Shown: one piece after another, positions 55,931 to 64,000 of the stretch | Layout of the letters: every line of letters begins with the position of its first letter | Position numbering within the stretch: the stretch's first letter is position 1 | Assembly: GCF_015690355.1 (NCBI RefSeq) | Contig: NZ_JADPRT010000003.1 | Location: forward strand, 1-64,000 | Length of the DNA stretch: 64,000 nucleotides | Direction of reading: 5' to 3' | From: Streptacidiphilus fuscans | Lineage (GTDB): Bacteria; Actinomycetota; Actinomycetes; Streptomycetales; Streptomycetaceae | Translations under genes and position numbers: made by a program | The notes under the pieces: generated by a model | What the model was told of the DNA's origin: nothing | What the model saw: only the letters and a program-made list of their open reading frames with translations | The model's database searches: none

Positions 55931-57793
55931 CTACTGGGCCCCGAGCGCGGTGAACGTCGCCATGACCTCTTCGAACCGGTTGTAGCCGTTGTCCCAGTCC
56001 GTCTGCGGGTAGGAGACGAGGAAGTCGTACTCGGTCCCGTCCGCCGCCTTCCAGAACTGCTCCAGCTCCTCGCGGTGCTCGCCCGTCTTGGCGTCGGTGT
56101 AGTAGAACGCCAACTGCGCCCCCGGTCGGCCCTGGTAGGTGTTCTGCCCGAGGCTGATCTCCTGGAACGTCTTGTCGTGGGTCTTCACCTGGTCCCGGAT
56201 GTTCTCCGCCTGCTGGAACGGCGTGAGCGGGTTCGCGACCGTGACGCCGAAGCGGATCAGGTGCTCACCCTGGTCCGGGGTGTAGTCGATCCGGCCCGGG
56301 CCGCCGCTCGCGTCCTTGGACCAGGGCTGCTTCGGGTCGTCGGGCATGCCGAAGGAGAAGTGGCCCTGCGGGTCGGTGGTGTCGGTGGTCAGGACGTACC
56401 CGGGCCCGACCACCGGCGAGGGGGACGCCGACGGCGAGGCGGGCGACGTGGCGGTCCCGTCGCCGGTCCCCGACCCGCTGGTGTGGTGGCGCAGCAGGTA
56501 CGTGACGCCCGCGCCCGCGCCGCCCGCGACGATCGCCGCGACCAGCAGCCAGGCCCAGGCACGGCCGCGTCGCGCCTTCCGGCGCACGACGGCGGTCGGG
56601 TCGCCGGAACCGGTTCCCGGCTTCGGGGACGTCGTCGGCGTCCCCAGCGGGTTCCCCTGGGCCGGGACGCGGGCCGTCGGGCCGGTCGGCCCGCTGATCC
56701 GGCCCTTCCCGCCGCCCTTCCCGCCACCGGTGGTGCCGCCCGGGCCCGTCACCACGGCCGTGGGCTCGCCCACGGCCGGGCTGACGACGGTGCCGAGCGC
56801 GGTCGGCGCGTGACCGTCCTCGTACGGGCCGTCGTGCAGCCCGTCGAACGTGCCCCCGAAGCTGCCGTCGTTCTCGGCCGGTTCCAGCCGGTCGACGGCC
56901 GGAACGGACTGGGTCGGGGTGCGCAGCGGGCTCGGGCCCAGGGTGATGTTCGTGGTGTGGCCGGCTGCCACGCTCTCCAGCATCCGCAGCACGTCGGACG
57001 CGGGCGGGCGGTCCTGCGGCTCCTTGGCCATCAGCGCGCGCAGCACCGGCGCCAGCGCCCCGGCGTTGCGCGGCTCCGGCAGCGGGTCGGTGACGACCGC
57101 GGCCAGCGTCGTCAGCGGCGACTCCCGGCGGAACGGCGACTCGCCCTCGACGGCGGCGTAAAGCGTCGCGCCGAGCGCCCACAGGTCCGACTCGGGCCCT
57201 GGACGACCGCCGTGGACGCGCTCGGGGGCCAGGTAGTCGGGCGAGCCGACCAGGTCGCCGGTGCGGGTCAGCGCGGAGTCGCCGACGAAGGTCGCGATGC
57301 CGAAGTCGGTCAGCACCACGCGACCGGTGGCGCGCTCCAGCAGCACGTTGGCGGGCTTCACGTCGCGGTGGATCACGCCGAGCTGGTGGCCTCGGTCCAG
57401 CGCGGACAGCACCTGCGCGCCGATCCTGGCGGCCTCGCGCGGGTCGACCACGCCCTCCTGCTCGACCAGCTCGGACAGCGACCGGCCGTCGATCAGCTCC
57501 ATCACGATCCACGGCTTGCCGTCCTGCTCCAGGACGTCGTGGATGGTGATCACGCCGGGGTGCTTGATCCGCGCGGCGGCGCGGGCCTCCTGCTTCATCC
57601 GCGACTGGACGATCTGGAGGTCCTCCTCGGCGAGGTGGCCGACGGAGAGCTCCTTGACCGCGACCTCGCGGTCCAGCATCTGGTCGGTGGCACGCCACAC
57701 GGTGCCCATGCCGCCGCGTCCGAGGCGCGCGCCGAGCAGGTATCTGCCCGCCAACACGCGGTCGGTCTCCGTGCCCACCGTGAGCCCCCTCAT
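55931..57793 (-). CDS. Ser/Thr protein kinase with extracytoplasmic sensor
   Basis: A PknB-type receptor kinase of about 620 residues. The kinase domain (about 18-270) has the glycine loop GRGGMGTV, K47 in VAVKEL, HRDVKPANV (142-150), DFG (163-165) and APE (189-191), all intact. A Pro/Gly-rich linker and one membrane segment (about 413-434) lead to a ~170-residue extracytoplasmic domain without PASTA repeats. ATG 57793 follows CAGGA; GTG 57778, with GAGGGGG, is a plausible alternative. It belongs to a kinase cluster next to glpD. Activating signals are unknown. Confidence 0.93.
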   Translation of the reverse strand: MRGLTVGTETDRVLAGRYLLGARLGRGGMGTVWRATDQMLDREVAVKELSVGHLAEEDLQIVQSRMKQEARAAARIKHPGVITIHDVLEQDGKPWIVMELIDGRSLSELVEQEGVVDPREAARIGAQVLSALDRGHQLGVIHRDVKPANVLLERATGRVVLTDFGIATFVGDSALTRTGDLVGSPDYLAPERVHGGRPGPESDLWALGATLYAAVEGESPFRRESPLTTLAAVVTDPLPEPRNAGALAPVLRALMAKEPQDRPPASDVLRMLESVAAGHTTNITLGPSPLRTPTQSVPAVDRLEPAENDGSFGGTFDGLHDGPYEDGHAPTALGTVVSPAVGEPTAVVTGPGGTTGGGKGGGKGRISGPTGPTARVPAQGNPLGTPTTSPKPGTGSGDPTAVVRRKARRGRAWAWLLVAAIVAGGAGAGVTYLLRHHTSGSGTGDGTATSPASPSASPSPVVGPGYVLTTDTTDPQGHFSFGMPDDPKQPWSKDASGGPGRIDYTPDQGEHLIRFGVTVANPLTPFQQAENIRDQVKTHDKTFQEISLGQNTYQGRPGAQLAFYYTDAKTGEHREELEQFWKAADGTEYDFLVSYPQTDWDNGYNRFEEVMATFTALGAQ

Positions 57794-58060
57794 CCCGCTT
57801 GTCCTGCCGTACACCCGGTGCCCGCGGCAGGAACCGCGGTACGGCGCACCTTATCCCGTGCCCGGACCCTCCGGCGGCCCCAGGCGATGCCTTGAGACCG
57901 GGATGTGACGCTCCCGCACACCCCACGTAGCGCGGCTGTCACCGAGGATTCGGGACAAGATCCCTCGCGCTGTCCCGAAGGCGTCCCCGTATCCCCCGAA
58001 TCGGCCGCCGGACAACCTCGTCCGACCCGCCCGCGCGCCTCAGTAGACCTCAGCGGCGCA

Positions 58061-59239
58061 TCAACGCGCCAGCATCGAGACGAGCACCAGTGCGAGCAGG
58101 GTCACCAGGATAATCCCACCGACCAGCAGCGGCCCCAGCAGCACCGTCCCCCGCCGGGGAGCCGCGTGGTGGTGCCTCTCGGCGACCTCCGCCGGGGGGC
58201 GCTGGACCGGCAGCCGGGCCGCTGTGCCCGCTCGACTTGAGGGCGGCAGCTCCAGCCTGAACTCCGTTGCGCCGGTCAGCGGTTCGGGCGCGCGCTGGAG
58301 CAGCCTGCGCAGGGCCACGCGGACCGCGCCCAGCCCCGGTCGCCGGTTCGGGTCGGCGTCGAGCAGCCGCACGACCAGCGGCCAGACCGGACCGGCCGAG
58401 CGCGGATCCGGCAGGACTCCCGCCCGCACCGCGTAGAAGAGCTGCTCCGCGTCCCCTTCGGGGAACGGCGCCATCCCGGTGCAGGCCCGGTAGAGCAGCA
58501 CGCCCAGCGCCCACACGTCCGCCGCCGGGCCGACCGGGACGCCCGTCCCGTCCACGACGCCGAGCTGCTCGGGCGCCCAACGCTCGGCCACCGGGCCGAC
58601 GACGACCGAGCGCGCGTCCCTGGCCCGCACCCGGGCCGGGCTCCACAGCGCCGTCGGCACGCCCGCGCCCGCCTGCGCGGCCCCGGGACCGCCGCAGAGC
58701 GCCTCCTGCGCGGCGGAGACCGCCAGCCCGCCCAGCAGCGCGGTGCCGTCCTCGCAGACGGTCACCGAGAGTGCTGTGACGTTTCCGTGCACGATCCCGG
58801 CCCGGTGCACGGCCTCCAGCCCGGTCGCGACGTCGTGGACCAGCTCCGCCGCCCGGTAGGGGGTGAGCGGGCCGGCCTCCAGCAGCTGCGCCAGCGTCAC
58901 GCCGGCGACGCTCTCGCCGACCGTCCAGAGGTAGCCGCTCTCGGCGAAGGCCTGGAAGACCTGGTTCAGCCGTGGATGGTCGCCCACCGCCTGCGCCACG
59001 GCGTTCGCCTGCGTGAGCGCGAGCGTGGCGACGTCGTTCTCGTCCACGTCGCCGCCCGGCCGCTCGCCTTCCGGCTCCGTCAACTGGTCGAACGGGCGCA
59101 CCAGTTCGGGCAGCGGCACGGCTTCGAGCAGGACCGGTGCGCCACTGCGCAGGTCCATCGCCTCGACCGCGGCGCCTCGGCGACGCTCGGTGAGCTGGTA
59201 GCGCTCGGCGAGCAACCGCCCGGTGGACGCCCTGGCCAT
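58061..59239 (-). CDS. Membrane-anchored pseudokinase
   Basis: A 392-residue protein with a recognisable kinase fold but without the catalytic residues: the strand that should hold the ATP lysine reads VLLEAVPL (E39), the HRD loop is HGN (151-153) and the DFG position is LGGL (169-172). WAPEQL and DVWALGVLLYRACTG show the C-lobe is kept. A tail anchor spans the last ~25 residues (LLVGGIILVTLLALVLVSML). It starts 4 bp after the stop of the upstream kinase, so it is co-translated with it and probably controls that kinase allosterically. Confidence 0.9.
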   Translation of the reverse strand: MARASTGRLLAERYQLTERRRGAAVEAMDLRSGAPVLLEAVPLPELVRPFDQLTEPEGERPGGDVDENDVATLALTQANAVAQAVGDHPRLNQVFQAFAESGYLWTVGESVAGVTLAQLLEAGPLTPYRAAELVHDVATGLEAVHRAGIVHGNVTALSVTVCEDGTALLGGLAVSAAQEALCGGPGAAQAGAGVPTALWSPARVRARDARSVVVGPVAERWAPEQLGVVDGTGVPVGPAADVWALGVLLYRACTGMAPFPEGDAEQLFYAVRAGVLPDPRSAGPVWPLVVRLLDADPNRRPGLGAVRVALRRLLQRAPEPLTGATEFRLELPPSSRAGTAARLPVQRPPAEVAERHHHAAPRRGTVLLGPLLVGGIILVTLLALVLVSMLAR

Positions 59240-59243
59240 CGGT

Positions 59244-60977
59244 TCAGCCCCCCGGCTGGAAAGTGTCGAAGAAACGGGCCAGCAGCTGCCCGCTGCGGCC
59301 GTCGGTCCAGCTCGCCAACGGAGCGGTCCAGTAGAGGGCGTAGGCGTGGTGCGCGTCCACGACGAAGCCGCGGTTCAGGGACTGACGCACCGTCGACCCG
59401 GACTGGTAGCTCCACTCCCAGTCCGCGGCGTCCCAACCCCGGTAGCTGACCTGGTCCAGCCGGATCAGGTGATAGTCCGTCAGCTGGGCGGCCACGCCCG
59501 GCTCTTCCTTCTGCCACGCCGCCAACGCGCCGTCGGACTGCGGATGCGCGCTGAAGTCGACCTGCAGCGTCCCGGCCGGACCGCTGTACTTGACCGACGA
59601 CGCGCTCTCGCTCACCAGCCGCCAGCCGTCGGGGATCTGCAGGTGCGAGCCGCCCGGCCCGGCCACCTGGTGGTAGTCGGCAGCCGTCGGACGCGCCGTG
59701 CCGGTGCTGGTGCCGTCGCCGGTCCCGGAGCCGCCGGCCGTCGGCGTCTGCGTGGCACTGCCCGAACGTCCCGGCGTCGCAGCGCCGGTGGCACCGGACC
59801 CGGAACCACTGCCGCTCCCACCGGAGTTGTCACGCATGCTGGCGACGGCGGCGGTGATCAGCAGCACGGCCGCCAGCACGATCCCACCGATCAGCAGCGC
59901 CCGCTGCCGACCCCCCGCCCAGCCCGTGCTCCGTCGGGCCGCCGGTCCGCCGCCGTTACTACCGCCACCGCCCAACTGCATCGTCGCCGTCGCGGGCTCC
60001 CGCCCCGACGCCTCCGCCTGCGTCTGCGCGCCCGGTCCCGACCCGACGGACGGCTGCACCCGCGTCCGCTCCGGCTCCGGCACCACCTGCGTCGGCGCGT
60101 CCGGCCCGGCGGCGGCGAAGTTCGTCGCCCGGGCCCGGCGCTCGTACTCGCCGACCACCCCGCGCAGCATCGCCTGCGACGTCGACGCGTCCAGCCGCTG
60201 ACGCGGGTCCTTGCTCAGCAACCCCCTGATGACCGGTTCCAGCAACTCGCCGTGCGGCATCGGCGGCACCGGGTCCGTCATCACCGCGGTCAGCGTGGAC
60301 AGCGCCGACCCCTTGTCGTAGGGCGGAGTTCCCTCCACCATCGCGAAGATCGTCGCCCCGAGCGACCACATGTCCGCAGGCGGCCCCGGCGTCCCGCCCC
60401 GCGCCCGCTCCGGCGAGATGTACGACGGCGCGCCGACCAGCATCCCCGTCGAGGTGACCGACGGGTCGCCCTCGACGCGGGCGATGCCGAAGTCGGTCAG
60501 CACGACCCGACCGTCGTGGCCGATCAGCACGTTGGACGGCTTGACGTCCCGGTGCAGGATCCCGACCCGGTGCGCCTCCTTGAGCACACCCAGCAGCTCC
60601 AGCGCGACCTCCGCGGCACGCTGCGGCGGCAGCACGCCGTCGGTCTGGATCACCTCACTCAGCGACCGGGACTCGACCAGCTCCATCACGATCCACGGCC
60701 GACCGTCCTCCTCGACCACGTCGTAGACGGTGACCGCGCCGGTGTGCCGGATCCGGGCGATGGCCTTGGCCTCGGTCAACGTCCGCGAGACGAGCCGCCT
60801 GCGCTCCTCGTCGTCGACGTCGGAGGCGAAACGCAGCTCCTTGACCGCGACGTCCCGGCCGAGGAACTCGTCCTCGGCCCGCCACACGGTGCCCATCCCG
60901 CCCTGACCGAGTACGGCCGTCAACCGGTACCGCCCCGCGAGGACCCTGCCGGCCTGCGGGTCTTGCTCGCCGCTCAT
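59244..60977 (-). CDS. Ser/Thr protein kinase with extracytoplasmic domain
   Basis: The 577-residue product has an intact kinase domain (about 17-275): GQGGMGTV, K46 in VAVKEL, HRDVKPSNV (142-150), DFG (162-164) and SPE. A linker with Gly/Ser repeats follows, one membrane segment (about 360-380), a Gly/Ser/Thr-rich spacer and a ~130-residue outer domain with many Trp. The start is ATG 60977. The next gene, a pseudokinase, begins 4 bp after its stop. The two are probably one complex. Divergence from the other kinase in this cluster is mainly outside the catalytic domain. Confidence 0.93.
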   Translation of the reverse strand: MSGEQDPQAGRVLAGRYRLTAVLGQGGMGTVWRAEDEFLGRDVAVKELRFASDVDDEERRRLVSRTLTEAKAIARIRHTGAVTVYDVVEEDGRPWIVMELVESRSLSEVIQTDGVLPPQRAAEVALELLGVLKEAHRVGILHRDVKPSNVLIGHDGRVVLTDFGIARVEGDPSVTSTGMLVGAPSYISPERARGGTPGPPADMWSLGATIFAMVEGTPPYDKGSALSTLTAVMTDPVPPMPHGELLEPVIRGLLSKDPRQRLDASTSQAMLRGVVGEYERRARATNFAAAGPDAPTQVVPEPERTRVQPSVGSGPGAQTQAEASGREPATATMQLGGGGSNGGGPAARRSTGWAGGRQRALLIGGIVLAAVLLITAAVASMRDNSGGSGSGSGSGATGAATPGRSGSATQTPTAGGSGTGDGTSTGTARPTAADYHQVAGPGGSHLQIPDGWRLVSESASSVKYSGPAGTLQVDFSAHPQSDGALAAWQKEEPGVAAQLTDYHLIRLDQVSYRGWDAADWEWSYQSGSTVRQSLNRGFVVDAHHAYALYWTAPLASWTDGRSGQLLARFFDTFQPGG

Positions 60978-61046
60978 CCGTTTCCGTCCCCTCCGCGTGG
61001 TTCCTGTCGCACGCCATCATCCCGTGACGCGCACGGGCCTTTCACC

Positions 61047-61071
61047 CCGGGCTCGGAAGGGCAAAGCCCGG
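61047..61071 (-). terminator. Weak hairpin between glpD and the kinase gene
   Basis: CCGGGCT and AGCCCGG form a 7 bp stem with an 11-base loop, just past the glpD stop. It may end glpD transcription before the kinase operon begins. Confidence 0.4.
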
Positions 61072-61089
61072 AGTTGCCGCTCGACGTCC

Positions 61090-62799
61090 TCACTTCAGCG
61101 GCACGATGTCCGGCGCGCCCAGCCGCGCCGCGTCCGCCGCCAGATCGTCGGGCTGCTCCTGGGACTCCCGCTCCGCCTCCACGCGGACCCGATAGTGCTC
61201 GATCTCCTTCTCGATCTGCGCCGCGTCCCAACCCAGTTCAGGGGCCATCAGCTCGGCCACCTCGGCCATCACCGCCGTCCCCCGGTCGAAGGTCTCGATC
61301 GAGATCCGGGTGCGACGCGCCAACACGTCGTCGAGGTGCCGGGCGCCCTCCGCCCGCGCCGCGTAGACGACCTCGGCGCGCAGGTAGTCGTCCGCGCCGC
61401 TCAGCGGCTCGCCGAGCCCCGGATCGGCGAGCACCAGCTCCAACAACTCCTCCGTCAGCGAGCCGTAGCGGTTGAGCAGATGCTCGACCCGTGCCACGTG
61501 CAGTCCGCTGCGCCGCGCCAGCTCGGCGCGCGCGTTCCACAGCGCACGGTACCCCTCCGCGCCCGCCAGCGGGACGGTGTCCGTGATGCACGGCGACACG
61601 CGTTGGTCCAGGCCGTGCACCACCTCGTTGACGGCGTCCTCGGCCATCACCCGGTACGTCGTGTACTTTCCTCCGGCCACCACGACCAGCCCCGGCGCCG
61701 CATGCTGCACCACGTGCTCACGGCTGAGCTTCGACGTCGCGTCCGACTCCCCGGCCAGCAGCGGCCGCAGGCCCGCGTAGACGCCCTCGACGTCCTCGCG
61801 CGTGAGCGGCATGGCCAGCACCGAGTTGACGTGCTCCAGCAGGTACTCGATGTCGGCGCTGCTGGCGGCGGGGTGGTCCTTGTCGAGGGTCCACTCGGTG
61901 TCGGTGGTGCCGACGATCCAGTGGCGGCCCCACGGGATGACGAAGAGCACGCTCTTCTCGGTGCGCAGGATCAGACCGGTCGCGGAGTGGATCCGGTCGC
62001 GCGGCACCACCAGGTGGATGCCCTTCGAGGCGCGGACGTGGAACTGGCCGCGCTCGCCGACCATCGCCTGGGTCTGGTCCGTCCACACGCCGGTCGCGTT
62101 GACGATCTGCCGGGCCCGGATCTCGAACTGCCCGCCCGTCTCCAGATCGTGGACCCGCGCGCCGACCACGCGCTCGCCCTCGCGCAGGAACCCGACCACC
62201 CGCGCCCGGTTCGCCGGAAGCGCGCCGTAGGACGCGGCGGTGCGCACCAGCATGGTCACCAGCCGCGCGTCGTCCACCTGCGCGTCGTAGTACTGCACCG
62301 CGCCGACCAGCGCGTCCTTGCGCAGCGCCGGTGCCTGGCGCAGCGCCTGTCGCCGCGTCAGGTGACGGTGCACCGGCAGCCCCCGGCCGTGGCCGCTGGA
62401 CACCGACATCGCGTCGTAGAGCGCGACGCCCGAGCCGACGTACGGGCGCTCCCAGCCGCGCCCCTGCAGCGGGTAGAGGAACGGCACCGGCTTGACCAGG
62501 TGCGGCGCGAGGCGGTCCAGCAGCAGGCCGCGCTCCTGGAGCGCCTCCTTGACCAGGGCGAAGTCGAGCATCTCCAGGTACCGCAGGCCGCCGTGGATCA
62601 GCTTGCTGGAACGCGAGGACGTGCCGGACGCCCAGTCACGCGCCTCGACCAGCCCGGTGACCAGGCCGCGCGTCGCCGCGTCCAACGCGGTCCCGGCGCC
62701 GACGACGCCGCCGCCGACCACCAGCACGTCGAGCTCGCGCTCCCCCATCCGCGCGAGCGCCTCCGCGCGCTCCTCGGGACCCAGCTTGATGCTCCGCAT
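61090..62799 (-). CDS. glpD: Glycerol-3-phosphate dehydrogenase (FAD)
   Basis: Membrane-associated flavoenzyme oxidising glycerol-3-phosphate to DHAP and feeding electrons to quinone. The 569-residue product has FAD-binding VLVVGGGVVGAGTALDAA, EARDWASGTSSRSSKLIHGG and GGLRYLEMLDFALVKEAL, then PWGRHWIVGTTDTEW and AGGKYTTYRVMAEDA, as in GlpD. ATG 62799 has GGAGG five bases upstream; an in-frame ATG at 62814 does not. The glycerol facilitator and kinase genes are not in the window. Confidence 0.96.
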   Translation of the reverse strand: MRSIKLGPEERAEALARMGERELDVLVVGGGVVGAGTALDAATRGLVTGLVEARDWASGTSSRSSKLIHGGLRYLEMLDFALVKEALQERGLLLDRLAPHLVKPVPFLYPLQGRGWERPYVGSGVALYDAMSVSSGHGRGLPVHRHLTRRQALRQAPALRKDALVGAVQYYDAQVDDARLVTMLVRTAASYGALPANRARVVGFLREGERVVGARVHDLETGGQFEIRARQIVNATGVWTDQTQAMVGERGQFHVRASKGIHLVVPRDRIHSATGLILRTEKSVLFVIPWGRHWIVGTTDTEWTLDKDHPAASSADIEYLLEHVNSVLAMPLTREDVEGVYAGLRPLLAGESDATSKLSREHVVQHAAPGLVVVAGGKYTTYRVMAEDAVNEVVHGLDQRVSPCITDTVPLAGAEGYRALWNARAELARRSGLHVARVEHLLNRYGSLTEELLELVLADPGLGEPLSGADDYLRAEVVYAARAEGARHLDDVLARRTRISIETFDRGTAVMAEVAELMAPELGWDAAQIEKEIEHYRVRVEAERESQEQPDDLAADAARLGAPDIVPLK

Positions 62800-62914
62800 G
62801 ACGCCTCCGCTCATCGGCTCGCCTGATCCACAGTACGAAACCCACGGCGGGATCTGCTCGACGGCACGGAGTCAGTTGGCGGAACGCTCAGTGCGCCGGG
62901 ACGTTGCAAACGTC

Positions 62915-63041
62915 AGGGGCGCGGGGCTCTGCTGATGTGCGGCTCCGCCGCGTGGGCGCGACAAGCCACCCCGTGCGGATGGCCCTGTCCGTTGAGGACC
63001 ATCTGTCGTGGGTGGCTTGTCGCGCAGTTCCCCGCGCCCCT
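62915..63041. repeat. 127 bp GC-rich palindromic intergenic element, copy 2
   Basis: The element starts AGGGGCGCGGGGCTCTGCTG and ends CAGTTCCCCGCGCCCCT. Its arms are the reverse complement of copy 1 (45568-45694), but the central ~37 bp (from about 62973) runs in the same direction as in copy 1. It lies between guaB3 and glpD. Confidence 0.85.
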
Positions 63042-63073
63042 TGGGAAGTGCAACGTCCCCTCGTGCAAAAGGC

Positions 63074-64000
63074 CTACCGGGCGACGGTGACCTCGACGCG
63101 CTGGAACTCCTTGAGTTCCGAGTAGCCCGTGGTCGCCATCGCGCGGCGCAGCGCGCCGAAGAGGTTCATGGTGCCGTCCGGCGTGTGCGAGGGGCCGAGC
63201 AGGATCTCCTCGGTGGTGCCGACGGTGCCCAAGTTGACCCGCTTGCCGCGGGGAAGCTCCTCGTGGACCGCCTCGCTGCCCCAGTGGAAGCCCTTGCCCG
63301 GCGCGTCGTTCGCGCGCGCCAGCGCCGCGCCGATCATGACGGCGTCCGCGCCGCAGGCGATCGCCTTGGAGAGGTCGCCGGAGAAGCCCACGCCGCCGTC
63401 CGCGATGACGTGGACGTAGCGACCGCCGGACTCGTCCATGTAGTCGCGGCGCGCCGCCGCGACGTCCGCGACGGCCGTGGCCATCGGGACCTGGATGCCC
63501 AGCACCGCGCGGGTGGTGTGCGCCGCGCCGCCGCCGAAGCCGACGAGGACACCGGCCGCGCCGGTCCGCATCAGGTGCAGCGCGGCGGTGTAGGTCGCGC
63601 AGCCGCCGACGATGACCGGGACGTCGAGCTCGTAGATGAACTGCTTGAGGTTCAGCGGCTCGGCAGCGCTGGAGACGTGCTCGGCGGAGACCGTCGTGCC
63701 CCGGATGACGAAGATGTCGACGCCCGCGTCCACCACGACCTTGGAGAACTCGGCGGTCCGCTGCGGCGACAGCGCGGCGGCGGTGACGACGCCGGAGTCG
63801 CGGATCTCCTTGAGGCGCTGCGTGATCAGCTCGGCCTTGATCGGCTCGCGGTAGATCTCCTGGAGGCGACGGGTGGCCAGCGCCTCGTCCTTGACCTCGG
63901 TGATCTCCTGCAGCAGCGGGCGCGGGTCCTCGTAACGGGTCCACAGGCCCTCGAGGTTCAGCACGCCGAGGCCGCCGAGGCGACCGAAGGCGATGGCCTG
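63074..64000 (-). CDS. guaB3: GuaB3 family IMP dehydrogenase-like protein, 5' end outside window
   Basis: The frame is open to the right edge (the visible sequence begins QAIAFGRLGGLGVLNLEGLW), so the first ~65 residues of the usual ~375 lie outside. It is a TIM-barrel protein related to IMP dehydrogenase and GMP reductase, with RYVHVIADGGVGFSGDLSKAIACG and VMIGAALARAND. At the position of the catalytic Cys loop of IMPDH (GSICTTR) it reads GGGAAHTTR, so the Cys is replaced by His. Its true reaction is uncertain. Copies next to guaA and guaB are typical of actinobacteria. Confidence 0.9.
   Translation of the reverse strand, partial: QAIAFGRLGGLGVLNLEGLWTRYEDPRPLLQEITEVKDEALATRRLQEIYREPIKAELITQRLKEIRDSGVVTAAALSPQRTAEFSKVVVDAGVDIFVIRGTTVSAEHVSSAAEPLNLKQFIYELDVPVIVGGCATYTAALHLMRTGAAGVLVGFGGGAAHTTRAVLGIQVPMATAVADVAAARRDYMDESGGRYVHVIADGGVGFSGDLSKAIACGADAVMIGAALARANDAPGKGFHWGSEAVHEELPRGKRVNLGTVGTTEEILLGPSHTPDGTMNLFGALRRAMATTGYSELKEFQRVEVTVAR

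Overview
The window is about 64 kb of very GC-rich DNA with Streptomyces-type codon use: GTG and occasional TTG starts, almost no A/T at third codon positions, and Pro/Gln/Gly-rich extensions on membrane proteins. The gene content and order (mdh-DUF3017-folD, purH-purN, sucD-sucC, icmB, pcrA, guaA, a Ser/Thr kinase cluster, glpD, guaB3) match, from memory, the conserved core chromosome of Streptomycetaceae (Streptomyces, Kitasatospora, Streptacidiphilus). I see no phage, plasmid, insertion sequence, CRISPR, rRNA or tRNA gene. Both window edges cut genes: a DUF6020-type membrane protein on the left and guaB3 on the right.

Layout. 0-7.7 kb: two tandem DUF6020 membrane proteins, a 2'-5' RNA ligase-like protein, trpS, a family 2 glycosyltransferase and a CBS-domain/CNNM transporter-like protein. 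7.9-15.9 kb: one-carbon, TCA and purine metabolism (glyA under a ZTP riboswitch, mdh, DUF3017, folD, purH, purN) with two small membrane proteins. 16.2-23.9 kb: membrane proteins, an odd sigma-like protein with a transmembrane anchor, sucCD, and an RsbW-like ATPase with a Cys-rich N-terminus. 24.0-32.0 kb: a five-gene block (MoxR ATPase, DUF5682, VWA protein, and divergently SWIM and DUF5691 proteins) that looks like one functional unit.

32.1-45.5 kb: icmB (B12-binding mutase subunit), a lipase, an M23 peptidase, pcrA helicase, a low-molecular-weight tyrosine phosphatase, kptA, an NlpC/P60 hydrolase, a PspC-fused histidine kinase/response regulator pair divergent from a PspC/LiaF-like protein, DoxX and a class II aldolase-like protein. 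45.7-48.9 kb: guaA and a chorismate mutase gene, the latter preceded by a Phe/Tyr-rich leader peptide and an intrinsic terminator (attenuator), then an 820 bp non-coding region full of hairpins. 48.9-57.8 kb: a TMEM175-like channel, a GMC oxidoreductase with a ferredoxin-like Cys motif, succinic semialdehyde dehydrogenase, a Gly-rich membrane-anchored protein and a flavoprotein disulfide reductase, interspersed with short tandem repeats. 55.9-61 kb: two Ser/Thr kinases and a pseudokinase. Then glpD and guaB3.

Functional links: glyA, folD, purN and purH form a folate-dependent purine and one-carbon set, and the ZTP riboswitch on glyA reads the same folate/purine balance; guaA and guaB3 continue towards GMP. 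mdh and sucCD supply TCA steps. The M23 and NlpC/P60 hydrolases, LiaFSR-like genes and kinases point to envelope maintenance and signalling. The strongest regulatory discoveries are the aromatic leader attenuator of the chorismate mutase gene and the ZTP riboswitch whose platform can pair over the glyA ribosome-binding site; the strongest candidate for a poorly described system is the MoxR/DUF5682/VWA/SWIM/DUF5691 block.
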